Source: Nageia nagi (lineage: Eukaryota > Pinophyta). From it: a DNA stretch of 64,000 nucleotides. Position numbers and translations under genes: made by a program. The stretch covers positions 50,468,001 to 50,532,000 of the forward strand of contig JBITNC010000001.1 in assembly GCA_050084985.1 (NCBI GenBank). Direction: 5' to 3'. This document shows positions 11,537-22,560 of the stretch, in pieces. Position 1 is the stretch's first letter, and each line of letters begins with the position of its first letter. The notes under the pieces are model-generated. The model ran no database searches and was not told the origin of the DNA. It saw only the letters and a list, made by a program, of their open reading frames with translations.

Positions 11537-12590
11537 TGTGACATTCATGGCAAAGGAGGAGAAACCAAAATAAATTAATTTAGGAGTATTTTATTAATAT
11601 TTTGCATTTATTTCTGTAACCAAGGCTAAAGAGACCCTTGAGGCACTCACCCTTGGATTTTATTTAATTAATCTGGCTCAATTATTTGTAATTAATACAA
11701 TATTAGTCTCTCATAATGGGATGCTGCATTTATGAGCCATTGATCTTATAATTTGGCATCTCTATGCAACCATTGTAAGACGTTGGGCTTCCTGGGTCCC
11801 TAGATGATTTAATTTGTCATCCCAAGACACTAGAAGAGGGACGTTGCACTTTGGGTGATTCCAAGGTATGAGAGATCTTGTTATAAAAGGAGATGGGATG
11901 CATCATTTAGGGGATGCTGAAAGATCATCAGAGTTTATCTCTTTTCGGGGGTTAGCAGCTAGTGGAGTTGCAGCTTTCCAGCTAGCTTAGTGGGAGAGCT
12001 TGAGCTAGTGTGGAGGAGTTCTTACCTAAGCTATGATAGTAGCTCGAGCCAGTGAGGTGGAGTTACTAGTGTAGCTCGAGCCAATGAGGTGGAGTTACTG
12101 GAATAGTTCGAGCCAGTGTGGTGGAACTATTTTGTCTCTAATCCAGATCCAGCCAATGGGGGAGATCCAGATCCAGCCAGTGTGGCCATATTCCAGATCT
12201 AGATCTAACCTACAAATCAATGTGAGGAGGGACGTCTTAGATCCAGACTAGCCGAATCAGTGTGAGGAGGCTCGTCTAGCATTAGGGAGAAGAGATTGAA
12301 GAACTTGCAGGGTCAGATTGTCCAAATCTGCTTTGTGAGGGCAAACGTCCCCCTTCTTGAGCATTTGGGTATTTTTCCTTGAGTATTGTACTTGTCCATT
12401 TGGGACGTCCAGCTCTTGAAGAATAAAATTCATTTTTGGCTCTATTTCTTGTTCAATTTGCAGATCCGATTTGAATTGAGCTAGATAGAAAAATATAAAA
12501 ATATATATAAATTCCTAAGTAGTGATATTTCAACTTTGGAATATTACACTTTAACAAAAATCGCATTTTGTGAGTTTTGGGGATATTACA
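11537..12590 (+). repeat. putative solo LTR, ~1.05 kb
   Basis: The segment begins TGTGACATTC and ends GATATTACA, with short inverted TGT...ACA ends. It contains a TATAAAAGG box near 11882, internal 32-bp tandem repeats at 12041-12136 and an AATAAA signal near 12422, which together look like U3-R-U5. No partner copy is in the window and the flanking bases (TGGAG against CAAGA) do not form a target duplication, so the boundaries and class are provisional. Confidence 0.4.
12041..12136 (+). repeat. three 32-bp tandem repeats
   Basis: Units start AGCTCGAGCCAGTGAGGTGG at 12041, 12073 and 12105. The spacing is exactly 32 bp, with few substitutions in units 1 and 2 and more in unit 3. They lie downstream of the TATA-like box of the putative LTR. 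Confidence 0.8.
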
Positions 12591-13330
12591 CAAGAAATGG
12601 GGAGAACAACAAATGGTTATGATGGTAACATGGTTATAAACATTTACAAATAAAAGGTAAGTATTTCATGAATAAGTGCAATATGTATAACAAATGAGCA
12701 CTCATAAATAAGGCATAACTAACACAATAAAATAAAATACAAAGACTTTGATATACCACCTTACGAATTGATATGATTGAATAAAGAACCTTAAGAACTC
12801 TACTCAAGTTATCACCTTCAAATAGACATTATTAAAGACTTTAAAATCCCTTATCCATTGCTAGAAGATAAACAAAATACTACAAACATATCAAAAACCT
12901 TTATTAAAGATGATCTTAATATAAAAAAAATCAATGAAACAAAAATTTTAAAAAACTTTAATAAAATTTTAAATACCTTCAATCTTGATCCCATTAAAAT
13001 GCAATATCATATGAATAAAAAAATATTATTAAGAATTCAACCAAGTAAAGACACGATCTCAAGATATGGTTTTTGTGTGAATGCAAATCCATCCCAATCA
13101 TACGAAAAGAACGAGAGCCATGACAGCCACCTTATAACCTCTATTTACAATATCATACGCCAAAATCAACTTGGCATTCACACTGCAAACTCCTTACACC
13201 ACCCCCATACACCACTTCTGATAGAATCCCAAAATTCGGGATTTGGCTCTCCACCGCACTTAGTTCACATTTACCGACTGGCATGGCGACATTCAGTACG
13301 TTCAACTGAAACTAAGTCAAACCCAGGGCT
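12591..13330. other. intergenic, upstream of GPX
   Basis: A/T-rich single-copy-looking sequence. An open frame at 12858-13352 (plus) has lysine/asparagine-rich, low-complexity content and no recognisable motif, so I leave it out. Distal promoter elements of the GPX gene could lie here. Confidence 0.5.
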
Positions 13331-13338
13331 ATCTGTTG

Positions 13339-13346
13339 GCCACGTA
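13339..13346 (-). promoter_or_regulatory. ABRE-like element upstream of GPX
   Basis: The minus strand reads TACGTGGC, a full match to the YACGTGGC abscisic-acid response element bound by bZIP factors. It lies about 171 bp before the GPX start codon. An 8-bp match can occur by chance; placement in a plausible promoter is the only support. Confidence 0.35.
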
Positions 13347-13422
13347 GCATAGAAGCTTCCAATCTTAAATTCAATTCAGTTAGACTTCTCCCCTTAGGAG
13401 CACCACAAAATTCAAATTCTCT

Positions 13423-13431
13423 ACATATTTA
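13423..13431 (+). promoter_or_regulatory. weak TATA-like box of GPX
   Basis: ACATATTTA lies 86-94 bp upstream of the ATG, which would give a 5' leader of roughly 55-60 bases. It is not a consensus TATA box and the start site is inferred only. Confidence 0.3.
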
Positions 13432-13516
13432 CAGGCGAATTGGATTTCTGTCCACCAGGAGAGATATCTGTGTTTTTGTGTGAATTGGGTACTCGTATCT
13501 TCGTGTTGTCTGAATC

Positions 13517-16330
13517 ATGGGTGGCAATTCATCTGAAGGGCAAACCAATGTCCATGATTTCACTGTGAAGGTAAACTCTCTAACCATATTATTCATTGTG
13601 TTTTGTAACCTTGTATGGATGGAATTTGAAAGTTTTTGAATGTTGAATTTGATGGCTGCAATGTAAAAAAATTGCAGGACATAAAGGGCAATGATGTGGA
13701 TCTTAGCATTTACAAGGGAAAAGTTCTGCTTATAGTCAATGTTGCCTCTCAATGGTATGTATTTTTTCTCTTTTAATTGCACTTTTTGCCAACACTAATA
13801 CACACATACTTGCATTTATGTATACTCTTTGACAAGCTCGTGGCAAATTGAGCTGTAGTGGGTGATCTTGAGATGTTTCTGTTCATTCTTTTCTTATTTA
13901 TCTTTCACACCTCGTCCTCGTGTTTATGATGGCCATTTTTTTTTCCATTTTTCTTTTTATTTTGTGGATTTTGTGTTTTTGTTTTCGCCATAATGGTGGA
14001 TTGATGCGTGTTGTGTTGTTTCTGATTTGGCAGTGGGTTGACTACCTCCAACTACAAGGAGATGAATGAATTGTATGCAAAGTACAAGGATCAAGGTTTG
14101 TCTATCCATACATATGTTATATTGCATATCTGCTAATTTTGTCTCTTTGTTTAGTTTTTTGTTGTCGCTACTGGTTTCAATTTGTGTTTTTCTGTCATGA
14201 AATGGGATAAAAAAATCGGAAAGACATTTAATTGGGATTACAGTCCTAGGATTTCAATTTATGCCGTATGCTCAGTTGTGTGAGGCAAACTTATTGTTGA
14301 CCTACAGAGGTGAGACTGTTGGGATTTAGCAGGTCATTTGTTTGAGATTATTCCCCTGAAATCAGAGAAATACCAAATGTAAGTATCACCTAATGCCAAA
14401 CCTTTTGTCCATGCACTGTGCGAGAAAGAACTTGTTTGCAGCTCAGTTTTGAACTTGGATTTCCTGAAACTAGGTTATCAGGGTATATACCCTTATAGGA
14501 GAGTCTTCTCAACAGCAGAGTGGTGGAAAGTCGATCTACCCTCCATGAAAAGTACTTAAACAAAAGGGTAGATAGCTCTGTGATAGGGCATCTATACTCT
14601 TATTCAGATGGTCCTAGATTTGAATCCTAGTTGGTCACATATGTATTTATTTGAAGTTTGAACTCAGATGCAGATTAGCATTCAAGATATGAGCCTTACC
14701 AAATGAAAATCAAACAAAAGTGCATAGGGAGATTCGCTTTTCTAATCTTTAGAAAACATGGATGCGCCAGGATTTCAACCTAGAAAATCTCTTGCTTAAT
14801 TTATATCCAGGTTTGTCTTTACAGATTGTGGATCCTTATCTCCAACACTTATATTTGCATTCAAGATATTTCAGGAATTTTTAAACAGTCACTAGACTTC
14901 TACATCATTCATGATATCATTATAAAGCACTAGCATCATCACTAAGGTGCGGCTAGGATTTGAACCATGGTGGAGGTCCAAGCGCACAAATGACCTGACA
15001 GATCAAATAAGGTTCCACTGACATCTTGTTTGAAATAAATTAAATTTGAAACAAATAACATGGCACTTAATTTTCGTAAGCTTTTTCTTTAATATCTTTA
15101 TTTTTTTAATGAAACTATTAGATTCGCGGGCAATTAGTGTCCTGGGTATTGTTTATTCAAGAAGATTTTTGGATGAGTTCCGGGAAAAATGCCCCAAGTT
15201 GTTCCCCTTTCAACAATTTTGATATCAATCAGCAATTTTGATATCAAAAACACACTCAAGATTACTTTTCATTTATTTGAGATACTCCTGGTTTGGACTA
15301 ATCCCATGCCCAATATGAGATTTTTTTTCCTGATATTATTTGCACAGGCTTATCTAGATATGACTGAATAACCCCTGTATTGAAGATGGAAGCCCCATCA
15401 GGACTCTGGAGATGATTGAATTCTACAATAGGATTGGCCTTTGTTTGGCGTGCACATAGTTCTGATGTTGGGATGCAATAAGCGCCTATGTGCTGAACCT
15501 TATCCAAAACATGCAAAACTACTTGAATTGTGCATTGAGTTTAGCATAATTTTGTAGCATTGAGTTAACATAATCTTGAAATGAGTTTTTACTTTTTACC
15601 AAAAACCCTTATCCTTCAAAAGAAACTGAATTTAAAACTGCTAACCAACTAGTTTTCTCAAAATTTGGCTTTCAATCTTTGACTCCTCTTTGGCAACTTC
15701 TGATTTTCTTCTGACAATTTATTATTTGCACAACTTTGTACAGGATTCGAAATTTTAGCCTTTCCGTGCAATCAGTTTGCAGGACAGGAACCTGGGAATA
15801 ATGAGCAGATCGTAGAAATGGCATGTACTCGCTTTAAGGCAGAGTTTCCCATATTTGATAAGGTCCTGCATCAGTGAAAAAGCTTTTTTATTAGATTACT
15901 TGTTAATTTATGTACATAAGGCTTCTTTTTAGATCTTTCTCATTTATGTTTCGGTTGTATGATATAGGTTGAAGTTAATGGTAGCAATGCAGCTCCTATC
16001 TACAAGTTCTTAAAATCAAGCAAAGGTGGTATTTTTTGTGACGGCATAAAATGGAATTTTACTAAGTTTTTGGTGGACAGAGATGGAAAGGTGATTGATA
16101 GATATGCACCTACTACATCTCCAATGAAGATTGAGGTGCTTGTTTATGGCCTTACTCTTCCTTCTAGACTTTTTTATGAAATTGATTTAATCAAATTCTT
16201 CCTTGAAAATTACAAAGGAATTGGTTGTTTATTTCTGTTGCAGTATTGGAACGCTAAGTGTTAATGTTTGCTTATGTTTGTAATTGTGTCTTTGCAGAAA
16301 GATATCAAGAAATTGTTGGGAGTTTCTTAA
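13517..16330 (+). CDS. GPX: phospholipid-hydroperoxide-type glutathione peroxidase, six exons
   Basis: Exons 13517-13570, 13678-13754, 14034-14095, 15744-15862, 15968-16135 and 16298-16330 give 513 nt, 170 residues plus TAA, the usual length of a plant cytosolic GPX. All introns are GT-AG (107, 279, 1648, 105 and 162 bp). The start ATG has good context (AATCATGGG) and opens the conserved VHDFTVKD N-terminus; no transit peptide is visible. The peroxidatic Cys44 lies in NVASQCGLT, its codon split by intron 2. Gln79, Trp133 and Asn134 complete the active site, and Cys92 (MACTRF) is the resolving Cys of thioredoxin-dependent plant enzymes. The enzyme reduces lipid hydroperoxides and H2O2, with thioredoxin as usual donor in plants. 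Residue 128 is Cys where Gly is usual (FCDGIKWNF). No frame breaks; I consider it functional. Confidence 0.95.
14555..14640 (+). repeat. tRNA-derived SINE-like fragment in GPX intron 3
   Basis: The stretch resembles a tRNA-type Pol III promoter. An A-box-like TAGCTCTGTGATAGGGC lies near 14568 and a B-box-like ATTTGAATCCTAG near 14617, spaced as in a tRNA body. It does not fold into an intact tRNA. It is best read as the head of a decayed SINE. Confidence 0.4.
14935..15015 (-). repeat. second tRNA/SINE-like fragment in GPX intron 3
   Basis: The minus strand reads GGTTCAAATCCTAGCCGCAC at about 14948-14967, a strong B box followed by an acceptor-like end, preceded by a degenerate A-box region. 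A weaker B-box-like match (GGTTGAAATCC, minus strand) is near 14771-14782. These suggest more than one SINE copy in this 1.65-kb intron. Confidence 0.4.
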
Positions 16331-16522
16331 TTCTTCGAGAAGCAAGCTATTGTCAACTTTCAATTTGTAGGAATTCTGGAAATAAAAGCAGCAGTAATTC
16401 GTTTAGTTACAAGAAAAATGGAATTAGCAGTTTGGTGGTTACTGATAAAAGTGCATAGTACTCTTCAATAGAGTTGATTTGTAATATTTTGTATATTTAA
16501 TCTACAATTCTAGGTTATATAT

Positions 16523-16528
16523 AATAAA
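16523..16528 (+). terminator. GPX polyadenylation signal candidate
   Basis: AATAAA 193 bp after the stop codon within a T-rich 3' region. A second AATAAA lies at 16381-16386, so alternative ends are possible. Confidence 0.45.
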
Positions 16529-17099
16529 CTTAATTTTAGGCTGAGGTTTAAATTTTTAATGAACAATGCCATTTCATTTTTCCAAGGTAATTTGCAATTT
16601 AAACATATTACTTTTCTTAATGAATCGAAATATCCGTTCTCTTAAATACAAGTGTTTTACATGTTTGGCTAATTCAGCATAGTCCCACCATATTTCTTGA
16701 TTGTGCTTTCCATGTTATATTCCCAAGTCTCAAATTAAGGAAATTGATGTGGATGTGCTGTCACTCTCCCCGGTAAGTTCTCTATCTAGGAAAAGATTAT
16801 GAACTGCATTTGTAAACAAATTTCTAAATTTACAGAATTGCGCAATAGATACTTGTACATTTTGTTTCTCTCTTTGTATTGGAGATGATGAGTTGAAGAA
16901 CACCTCAGAAGCCTTAGGTTTTTTCGAGATAGCCTTAATTTTATCTTCCCTTGGCTCTCATATTGGGGACAATGTTAGTCTAGAAATATTTTAAGAAACA
17001 CTCTGCTGAATGTAGTAAAAAACACTTCTTCCTGCTTGGTACATTGTTAAGTGATGGTTTGTTGTCATACCTTATGTCGGTGGAAGAACTTAAACGCAA

Positions 17100-17909
17100 C
17101 ACTGACGTCTAAATTGTCATTATAGTATTAATGATATGATTGTGGTATATCTTGTTAGGGTCTGTTGTCATGATATATAGGCGAAAGTTTGAAGTTTAAA
17201 ACCAATTGTCTATATCATTACCCATTTACATATCCTAAGACTTTGCCTTATCTCTCTTTACCTATAAAGATGTTAGCCCTTTGTAGTGAGAATGTCTTAG
17301 CTTAAAGGCAACAACAGAAGTCTATATATGCAGTATGAATGATGTGATTATGGTATACCTTGTCCGAGTCTGTTGTCATGATATCTAGGTGGAAGTTTGA
17401 AGGCTACACCCAGCAGTACCAGTGATACGTCCCAGGACTTGTCTTGCCTCTGTTACCTATACAGGTGTTAGCCCATTAAAATTTATTGATTATGTCAGCT
17501 TAAATGTAATAATCAGCTTCTCTTTTGTAACTGTAGTATCACGATATGATCGTGGTATACTTTTGTCAGTTTCTGGTGTCATGATATTTAGGTGGAAGTT
17601 TAAAGGTGGCAACCAACGTCTATATCTTAGATTCTTCACCATACAGGAGTGACATATCCAAGGAGGAATTGTATTACTTATCTTACATATCCAAGTGTTA
17701 GCCCATCAAATCAAAATTGATCTGTTCTGAGGGTTGTGTTATAACCTGTGTGATTTTCATATTGATGAGTCGATTTTAACTGTAGTATCATATTAGGTTG
17801 AAATTTAAAGATTGCAACCAACGTCTGTATCTTAACCAAAGTAGGACATATCAGGACTTTCCTTATACAGGTGTCAGCTCATTGAATCTTTAGAATGAGT
17901 TAGTTATAA
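17100..17909 (+). repeat. degenerate ~205-bp tandem array
   Basis: At least four diverged units are recognisable by a shared core (GTCATGATAT, then GGTGGAAGTTT, then AACCAACGTCTATATCTT, then ACAGGTGTTAGCCCA). The CATGATAT or equivalent anchors fall at 17169, 17377, 17580 and 17789, i.e. periods of 208, 203 and 209 bp. The array continues briefly to the right of the MITE at 18704-18760 (GATGAATCGATTTTA). Function unknown; a short satellite relic beside the GPX gene. Confidence 0.75.
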
Positions 17910-18703
17910 GGGAAAATTACAAAAATAGCCCTCACAAATGGAGAAATTTAAAAATGACCTTGTAAATTTTTAAATTACAAAAATGACCATCATCTTGAAT
18001 TGCATTCAGTTTGTTGGGGTCTCTTGCACTTTCTTCTTCTCTCACAGTTTCTTTCCACAAAGAATAGGCACTTTTACACTGTACACTCTGCACCCTATAG
18101 CTGCATTCTGTAAAGAGGGAGTCTCAATGAAGTTGTGCATGCCTCGCATAATGTTTATTACATCATAGACTCTTCTAGGTATATCTTTCTCTTTCAGTAT
18201 CACATTCAGAAGAAAGCTTTACATCAAACTTGCACCAGGAAAAGCATATCTACGATCTCATTTTCAATAGCAACCAGCAGAGATTACAGAAGATGTATTC
18301 ACGCTATCATTTCCCAAATGTATTTCCAATGCCCCAGCTTCCTTGATGCTCGCAGGAAATGCAGAAGAAAGCTGAAATATAGAAATATATGGTAGGATAT
18401 ACATAGAAGCGGTTTCTGAAGGAAGCTGAAAATCTTTTTAAAGAAATACAACACAAAAGCATTAAGATATAGATATACACAAAAGTCTACGATGTCATAA
18501 TGTTGGGAAATGCAGCACAAAAGCTCTAAACGATAGACATCATCAGAGGAGTACAGGATGTCGTGAACATTATAACCCATGCAAACAAACAATCTGAGTC
18601 TGAATGCAGTTCGAGTGATTCAGGGTTATTTTTGTAATTTAAAAATTTACAGGGTTGTTTTTGTTATTTCTTTAGTTGTCAGGGTTATTTTTGTAATTTC
18701 CCC
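17910..18703. mobile_element. Mutator-like MITE (non-autonomous), 794 bp
   Basis: Terminal inverted repeats of about 100 bp: the left begins GGGAAAATTACAAAAATAG and the right ends TTATTTTTGTAATTTCCCC. Both sides are flanked by TAGTTATAA (17901-17909 and 18704-18712), a 9-bp target duplication. Long G-starting inverted repeats and a 9-bp duplication are typical of Mutator-like elements. No transposase is encoded; open frames inside have no motifs. Removing the element restores one unit of the 205-bp array. Confidence 0.88.
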
Positions 18704-18760
18704 TAGTTATAACCTCATGATGTTGATGAATCGATTTTAGAACTTGTAAGGTATGTTCCT

Positions 18761-19699
18761 TGTGTTAATGCACAGTGGAGAGTATATAGTTTTCCTTGAG
18801 CTCTTCAATTTTTGAAGACTAAGAAATGTATGTTAAGATTGTTTTGAGTGTGCAACTCATTTATCAACAATTGAGTGCACAGTCCCTTAATCAGCAACAC
18901 AAATTTTCCATAATATTAGGGCATACAATTTAAGGCTCTCTTGCATATCATAAATTTATATTGCAAACATATTTGATCAATTTGATTTATATGCTGTCAA
19001 TTTTTGATCTATATGAAATTATTTATTTAATATACAAGTTAATCATTATTACAATGACATAGTTTTAAGGTGGGAATTCATTTCATATTAATATTAGCTA
19101 TTGACAATGGATACATGTTGATCTCTGAAGTTCACTAGTTTATGAGTTGTAATAAGAGAAAGACTATATGATAATTTAGAATAATCCAATACAAGAATCC
19201 ACGGTGTTGTATGTGTTTTACTTTTTTGTCTTATTACAACACAAGGAAGTTAACTTTTGCACATATTGACAACCTCAAGGCTAGTGACAGCTCAGCAAAC
19301 TCTCTTAATTATAGTGAATATTAAGCATTATTTCACATTTCTATGGATTTATGATTTTAAGGTGTGAATTTATATTTTATACCAGTGAAATTAAGAAAAA
19401 CATAGATCAGTCATAAGAGTAAAATATGCAACAAAGAAATGAAGTGCCCTTTGCAACATTTAAAATTGAATAATGAACTTGGTCAAAATCACATACTATT
19501 TATGCACATCAGAATGTCTATATTTTAAGGAGAGTTTGCATTTGTTAAGTTAATTCTTATCAAGGTTACATGGACAGGGACAACAAGAAACAAAAGAATG
19601 TATTTGAGAGATGGAGATCAGTTTTTAGAAAATTATAGGGGATTGTGTAATTATAAAAAGCTGAAATTTGAAAGTTAAACCATTTAAATAATATCATAA
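18761..19699. other. intergenic, nothing recognised
   Basis: A/T-rich sequence with no long frame, no conserved motif and no repeat shared with the rest of the window. The 3' end of the adjoining hAT relic may extend into its right part. Confidence 0.4.
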
Positions 19700-20493
19700 T
19701 TTTATCCAACTTTCATTACCTCTTTCATCTTTGACTATACCATCTCTTCAACTTCGAAGGGATAAGAATGGTTTGCAATTGCTTATGCATCTCCAAGATC
19801 CTTTTTAATAATATAAAACATGTAGCAAATCTAGTGTTCTAGGTTTGATGAATGATTTGAAGAGTGCTAAAGATGTGTGGTGTTTGCAAATATATATTTG
19901 CACATTCCAATCTTCTACTACCATTTTGTTGATTCAATCAATTTTTTTCAGTGTCTTTCAATGCATGAACACAATATGAGATCAAAAAGATGTATCTATA
20001 TGCCTACTCAACCATATATCCAAATTGCTGATAAATTGTAATGACATGTACCATATTAGAAGCTTCTATTTCATCAATAGCCTCTTTCAAAATTAAGAAC
20101 TAATATTCAACATCCTTTACTTTCTTTAAACAATCTAGAACTCAAAGAAAATAAAGGTATGTTGTACTTGTTACTATAACATTGATAAGTGGATATTGAT
20201 GAATGTGAATCCACCCATCTATAATGATAGAATGGTCCTTTCTAATCCATGCTATCTCCATCTCCTCCATTATAAAAAACATTTGGAGTATTGCTTCTCT
20301 AAAAGGGTTGCCTATAGCTTATGTTTCCATGGAACAACACATGAAGGTCTTGCTTTGCATGCTTTTGGAATGCAACTTTGAGATAATAGGAATGTACAAT
20401 ATGAAAGAACAAACCATGTTCGAAAAAATGTTGATCGATGACATCATAGACATATATTTTTTTTGCCTTGCACATTAAATATGTCATGAACAT
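19700..20493 (-). pseudogene. hAT-like transposase relic (DUF659 region)
   Basis: Conceptual reading of the minus strand across stops gives a DUF659/hAT signature in the right order. At 20450-20300 is DQHFFEHGLFFHIVHSYYLK, the usual FF..G..F..V.SPYF block. At about 20260-20200 is SIIIDGWIHIHQYPLINVIV, the DGWtd...R.lINFLV block. A block equivalent to the hAT iF...C..H motif lies near 19990-19950 (IFLISYCVHALKD), and NTRFATCFILLKRILEMHKQ follows at about 19840-19780. hAT transposases cut and paste DNA with 8-bp target duplications. No zinc-finger BED domain, C-terminal dimerisation domain or inverted ends could be identified, and stops break the frame, so it is a fragment. Confidence 0.7.
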
Positions 20494-20499
20494 TGGTTA

Positions 20500-22140
20500 G
20501 TTTTTTCTATATGGACTACAATGGAGTAAGAGAATTAAAACCCACTCTTTTTGTTGTAACTAGGGAACTCCTATGTGCAACATAAGTTGAATTGTTTGTC
20601 TTTACAGGTGGTTGTTTTGACTTCTTTTTTTTTTTGTTTTGGTCGAAGGTAAATCTATATTAACAGTTGTTTTTTACACAAGGCCCAAAAACTTGTCTTA
20701 CAAAAATTGTTATGATATATCATTGAAAAAATGACTATCTACATTATTTTACATTTCACTTCCATCTTTGAAAGGAGAACCCATCCATTTATGGTAACCA
20801 AAAAGAGAGTAGAGGTCAGTAACATAAGTAAAAATGTCCATCTCCATTTAACATTTTAAACTTGACCTCTTGAATAAGCTTCTTAATTTCTACAATCTTT
20901 ATAGTGTTTAAACTTTTACAAATTTTCACCCTTAAACAAGGTGTGTTATTAAGACAAGATTCTACTCTTCTTTAACTTTCGTATCCCTTTTGATACTTTT
21001 CTCCTTTTAAATAAAATTGTTATAGATTCAACCACTTTTTTTTTTGGATCAAATGACCCTTTTGCATATTTTTTCAATGATGGAAGGGACATCTGAATAT
21101 ATTTTAAAATCTAAGTTAAGTATGCTTGTTGGCTAGAAGAAATAGGTTCGAACTCATTTTCAATTTCAACTCCAATATTTTTACGTTTTTTCAACTTCCT
21201 CCTCATATAAATACCTCTTCACTGTTGCTCATCTTGCAGTTTTACTTGGCAAACTATTTTTAAGCAGCAAAGTTTATTTTTAATCTCGAAGAAATTTATC
21301 CCCTATAAACTTTAGTGGTTTCTATTTTTTTTTTTGGAAAATATTAAAATTTTCGAGCCAGAAATATAAACATTGTATGAGCCGTCAGATTTTCTGATAA
21401 ATCTCCCTTCAGCAGGTTGAATTGAACTGTTTATAGGTGATGTAAAATTAAAAAAGGGTAGATCAGTTTTTGTTGAACATCACATCCTCGTCTGCATGGT
21501 GTCTAGGTTTTGTATTTTTATTCAAAGAAGAGAGTGCCCATGTTGCTGCCGATTTTGTTTCAATACAGCTGACCCATACAGAGGAAGGGAAGGCAGCATG
21601 AGAGACGTGGAAATTATTATTGAAATGCTCTTTGACTGCTAAGTGGCGTGGGTAATTAATTGCAGCCAAAGGTATCTTATTTGCTAGATTAAACGTGAGT
21701 GTTTTCTTCTGGCCCTTCTGTTCCTTTTCTGCTGCACATGGTGTTTTATTGCCTTTGCTAGACGTCCCTGTGTATTCCAGGTTCATGGGCATTTTATTGA
21801 TACGATTTCATGGGTGTCCTTTCACCTGTATAGACGTCCCTTTAGACTCTTGTGGGTGTATTTTTTATCATTCTATACGGCCAAGAGAACAATTTTTTGG
21901 GTGTTTTGCTACAGGTTTGTGGGTTATAATAAACTCAATGAAAATTCACATCATCTTAGAGTTTTAAGGGAGAGGAGTCAATAGTGGTGCATTCATATAC
22001 ATTAAAAATACATTGCATTTATAGACATTAAAAAATATATTGACACATGGAGAGTCGAGTTTACAATCACTCTATTTCATTTGAGGATACGTGGACATCA
22101 TCTTCCACATGTAACAATGTGATTAATTCAACGTATTCAA
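20500..22140. other. intergenic, no supported gene
   Basis: T-rich sequence. A TATAAATA box near 21207 and an open minus frame at 21463-21792 are present, but the frame has no recognisable domain and no supporting exon structure. The left part may contain the lost 5' end of the hAT relic. Confidence 0.4.
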
Positions 22141-22429
22141 TATGGACAATTTTTTTAGTACTTATCGATCATTGTTCGATTCCATCCTAGTGCTTGGTTT
22201 GCTTTTTCCTAGTACCGAAGCTAACAGATGTGTGGCATTCCTTCACATGGCAAGCCTCGACATAGTGGAATTTCATTTAATTCCCACCAAAACCCCTATC
22301 AAGTTGGTGCATGTTGGAATGCTACGCATCCCTCCACCATTCCTCCTCTACATGGTGCCCAAGCCCTAGCCTCCCACTGTTAAGGGCCATTACTCCTTGC
22401 ACATGTTGGTCGTCCCGACCTCTATTCTA

Positions 22430-22560
22430 TTTATGTCCCTTGACACCCATAGATGTTCAACTGCACTCCAACACTAGCCATGGTATCTACCCATAGGTGT
22501 TCATAGAGTAAAATTCGATGTTGTTTCAACCCCCATCGACATGAGTATGACTTTGGCTTC
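22430..22560 (+). repeat. left inverted end of pogo-like element
   Basis: Begins CCCTTGACACCCATAGATGT. It matches the reverse complement of 30949-31078 for about 125 bp, including the shared stretch TTTCAACCCCCATC / TTTCAATCCCCATC and CTTCGGCTTC / CTTTGGCTTC. Derivatives of its inner part recur at 22690-22750 and 22930-23010. Confidence 0.6.

Noticed and set aside
12858-13352. Open plus-strand frame of 164 codons just upstream of GPX
   Set aside because: Lys/Asn-rich, no motif, and it runs into the GPX promoter; likely chance in A/T-rich DNA.
14555-14640. Functional tRNA gene in GPX intron 3
   Set aside because: A and B boxes are degenerate and no cloverleaf or intact acceptor stem can be formed.
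21463-21792. Minus-strand frame of 109 codons
   Set aside because: No recognisable domain, no splice structure, no copy elsewhere in the window.
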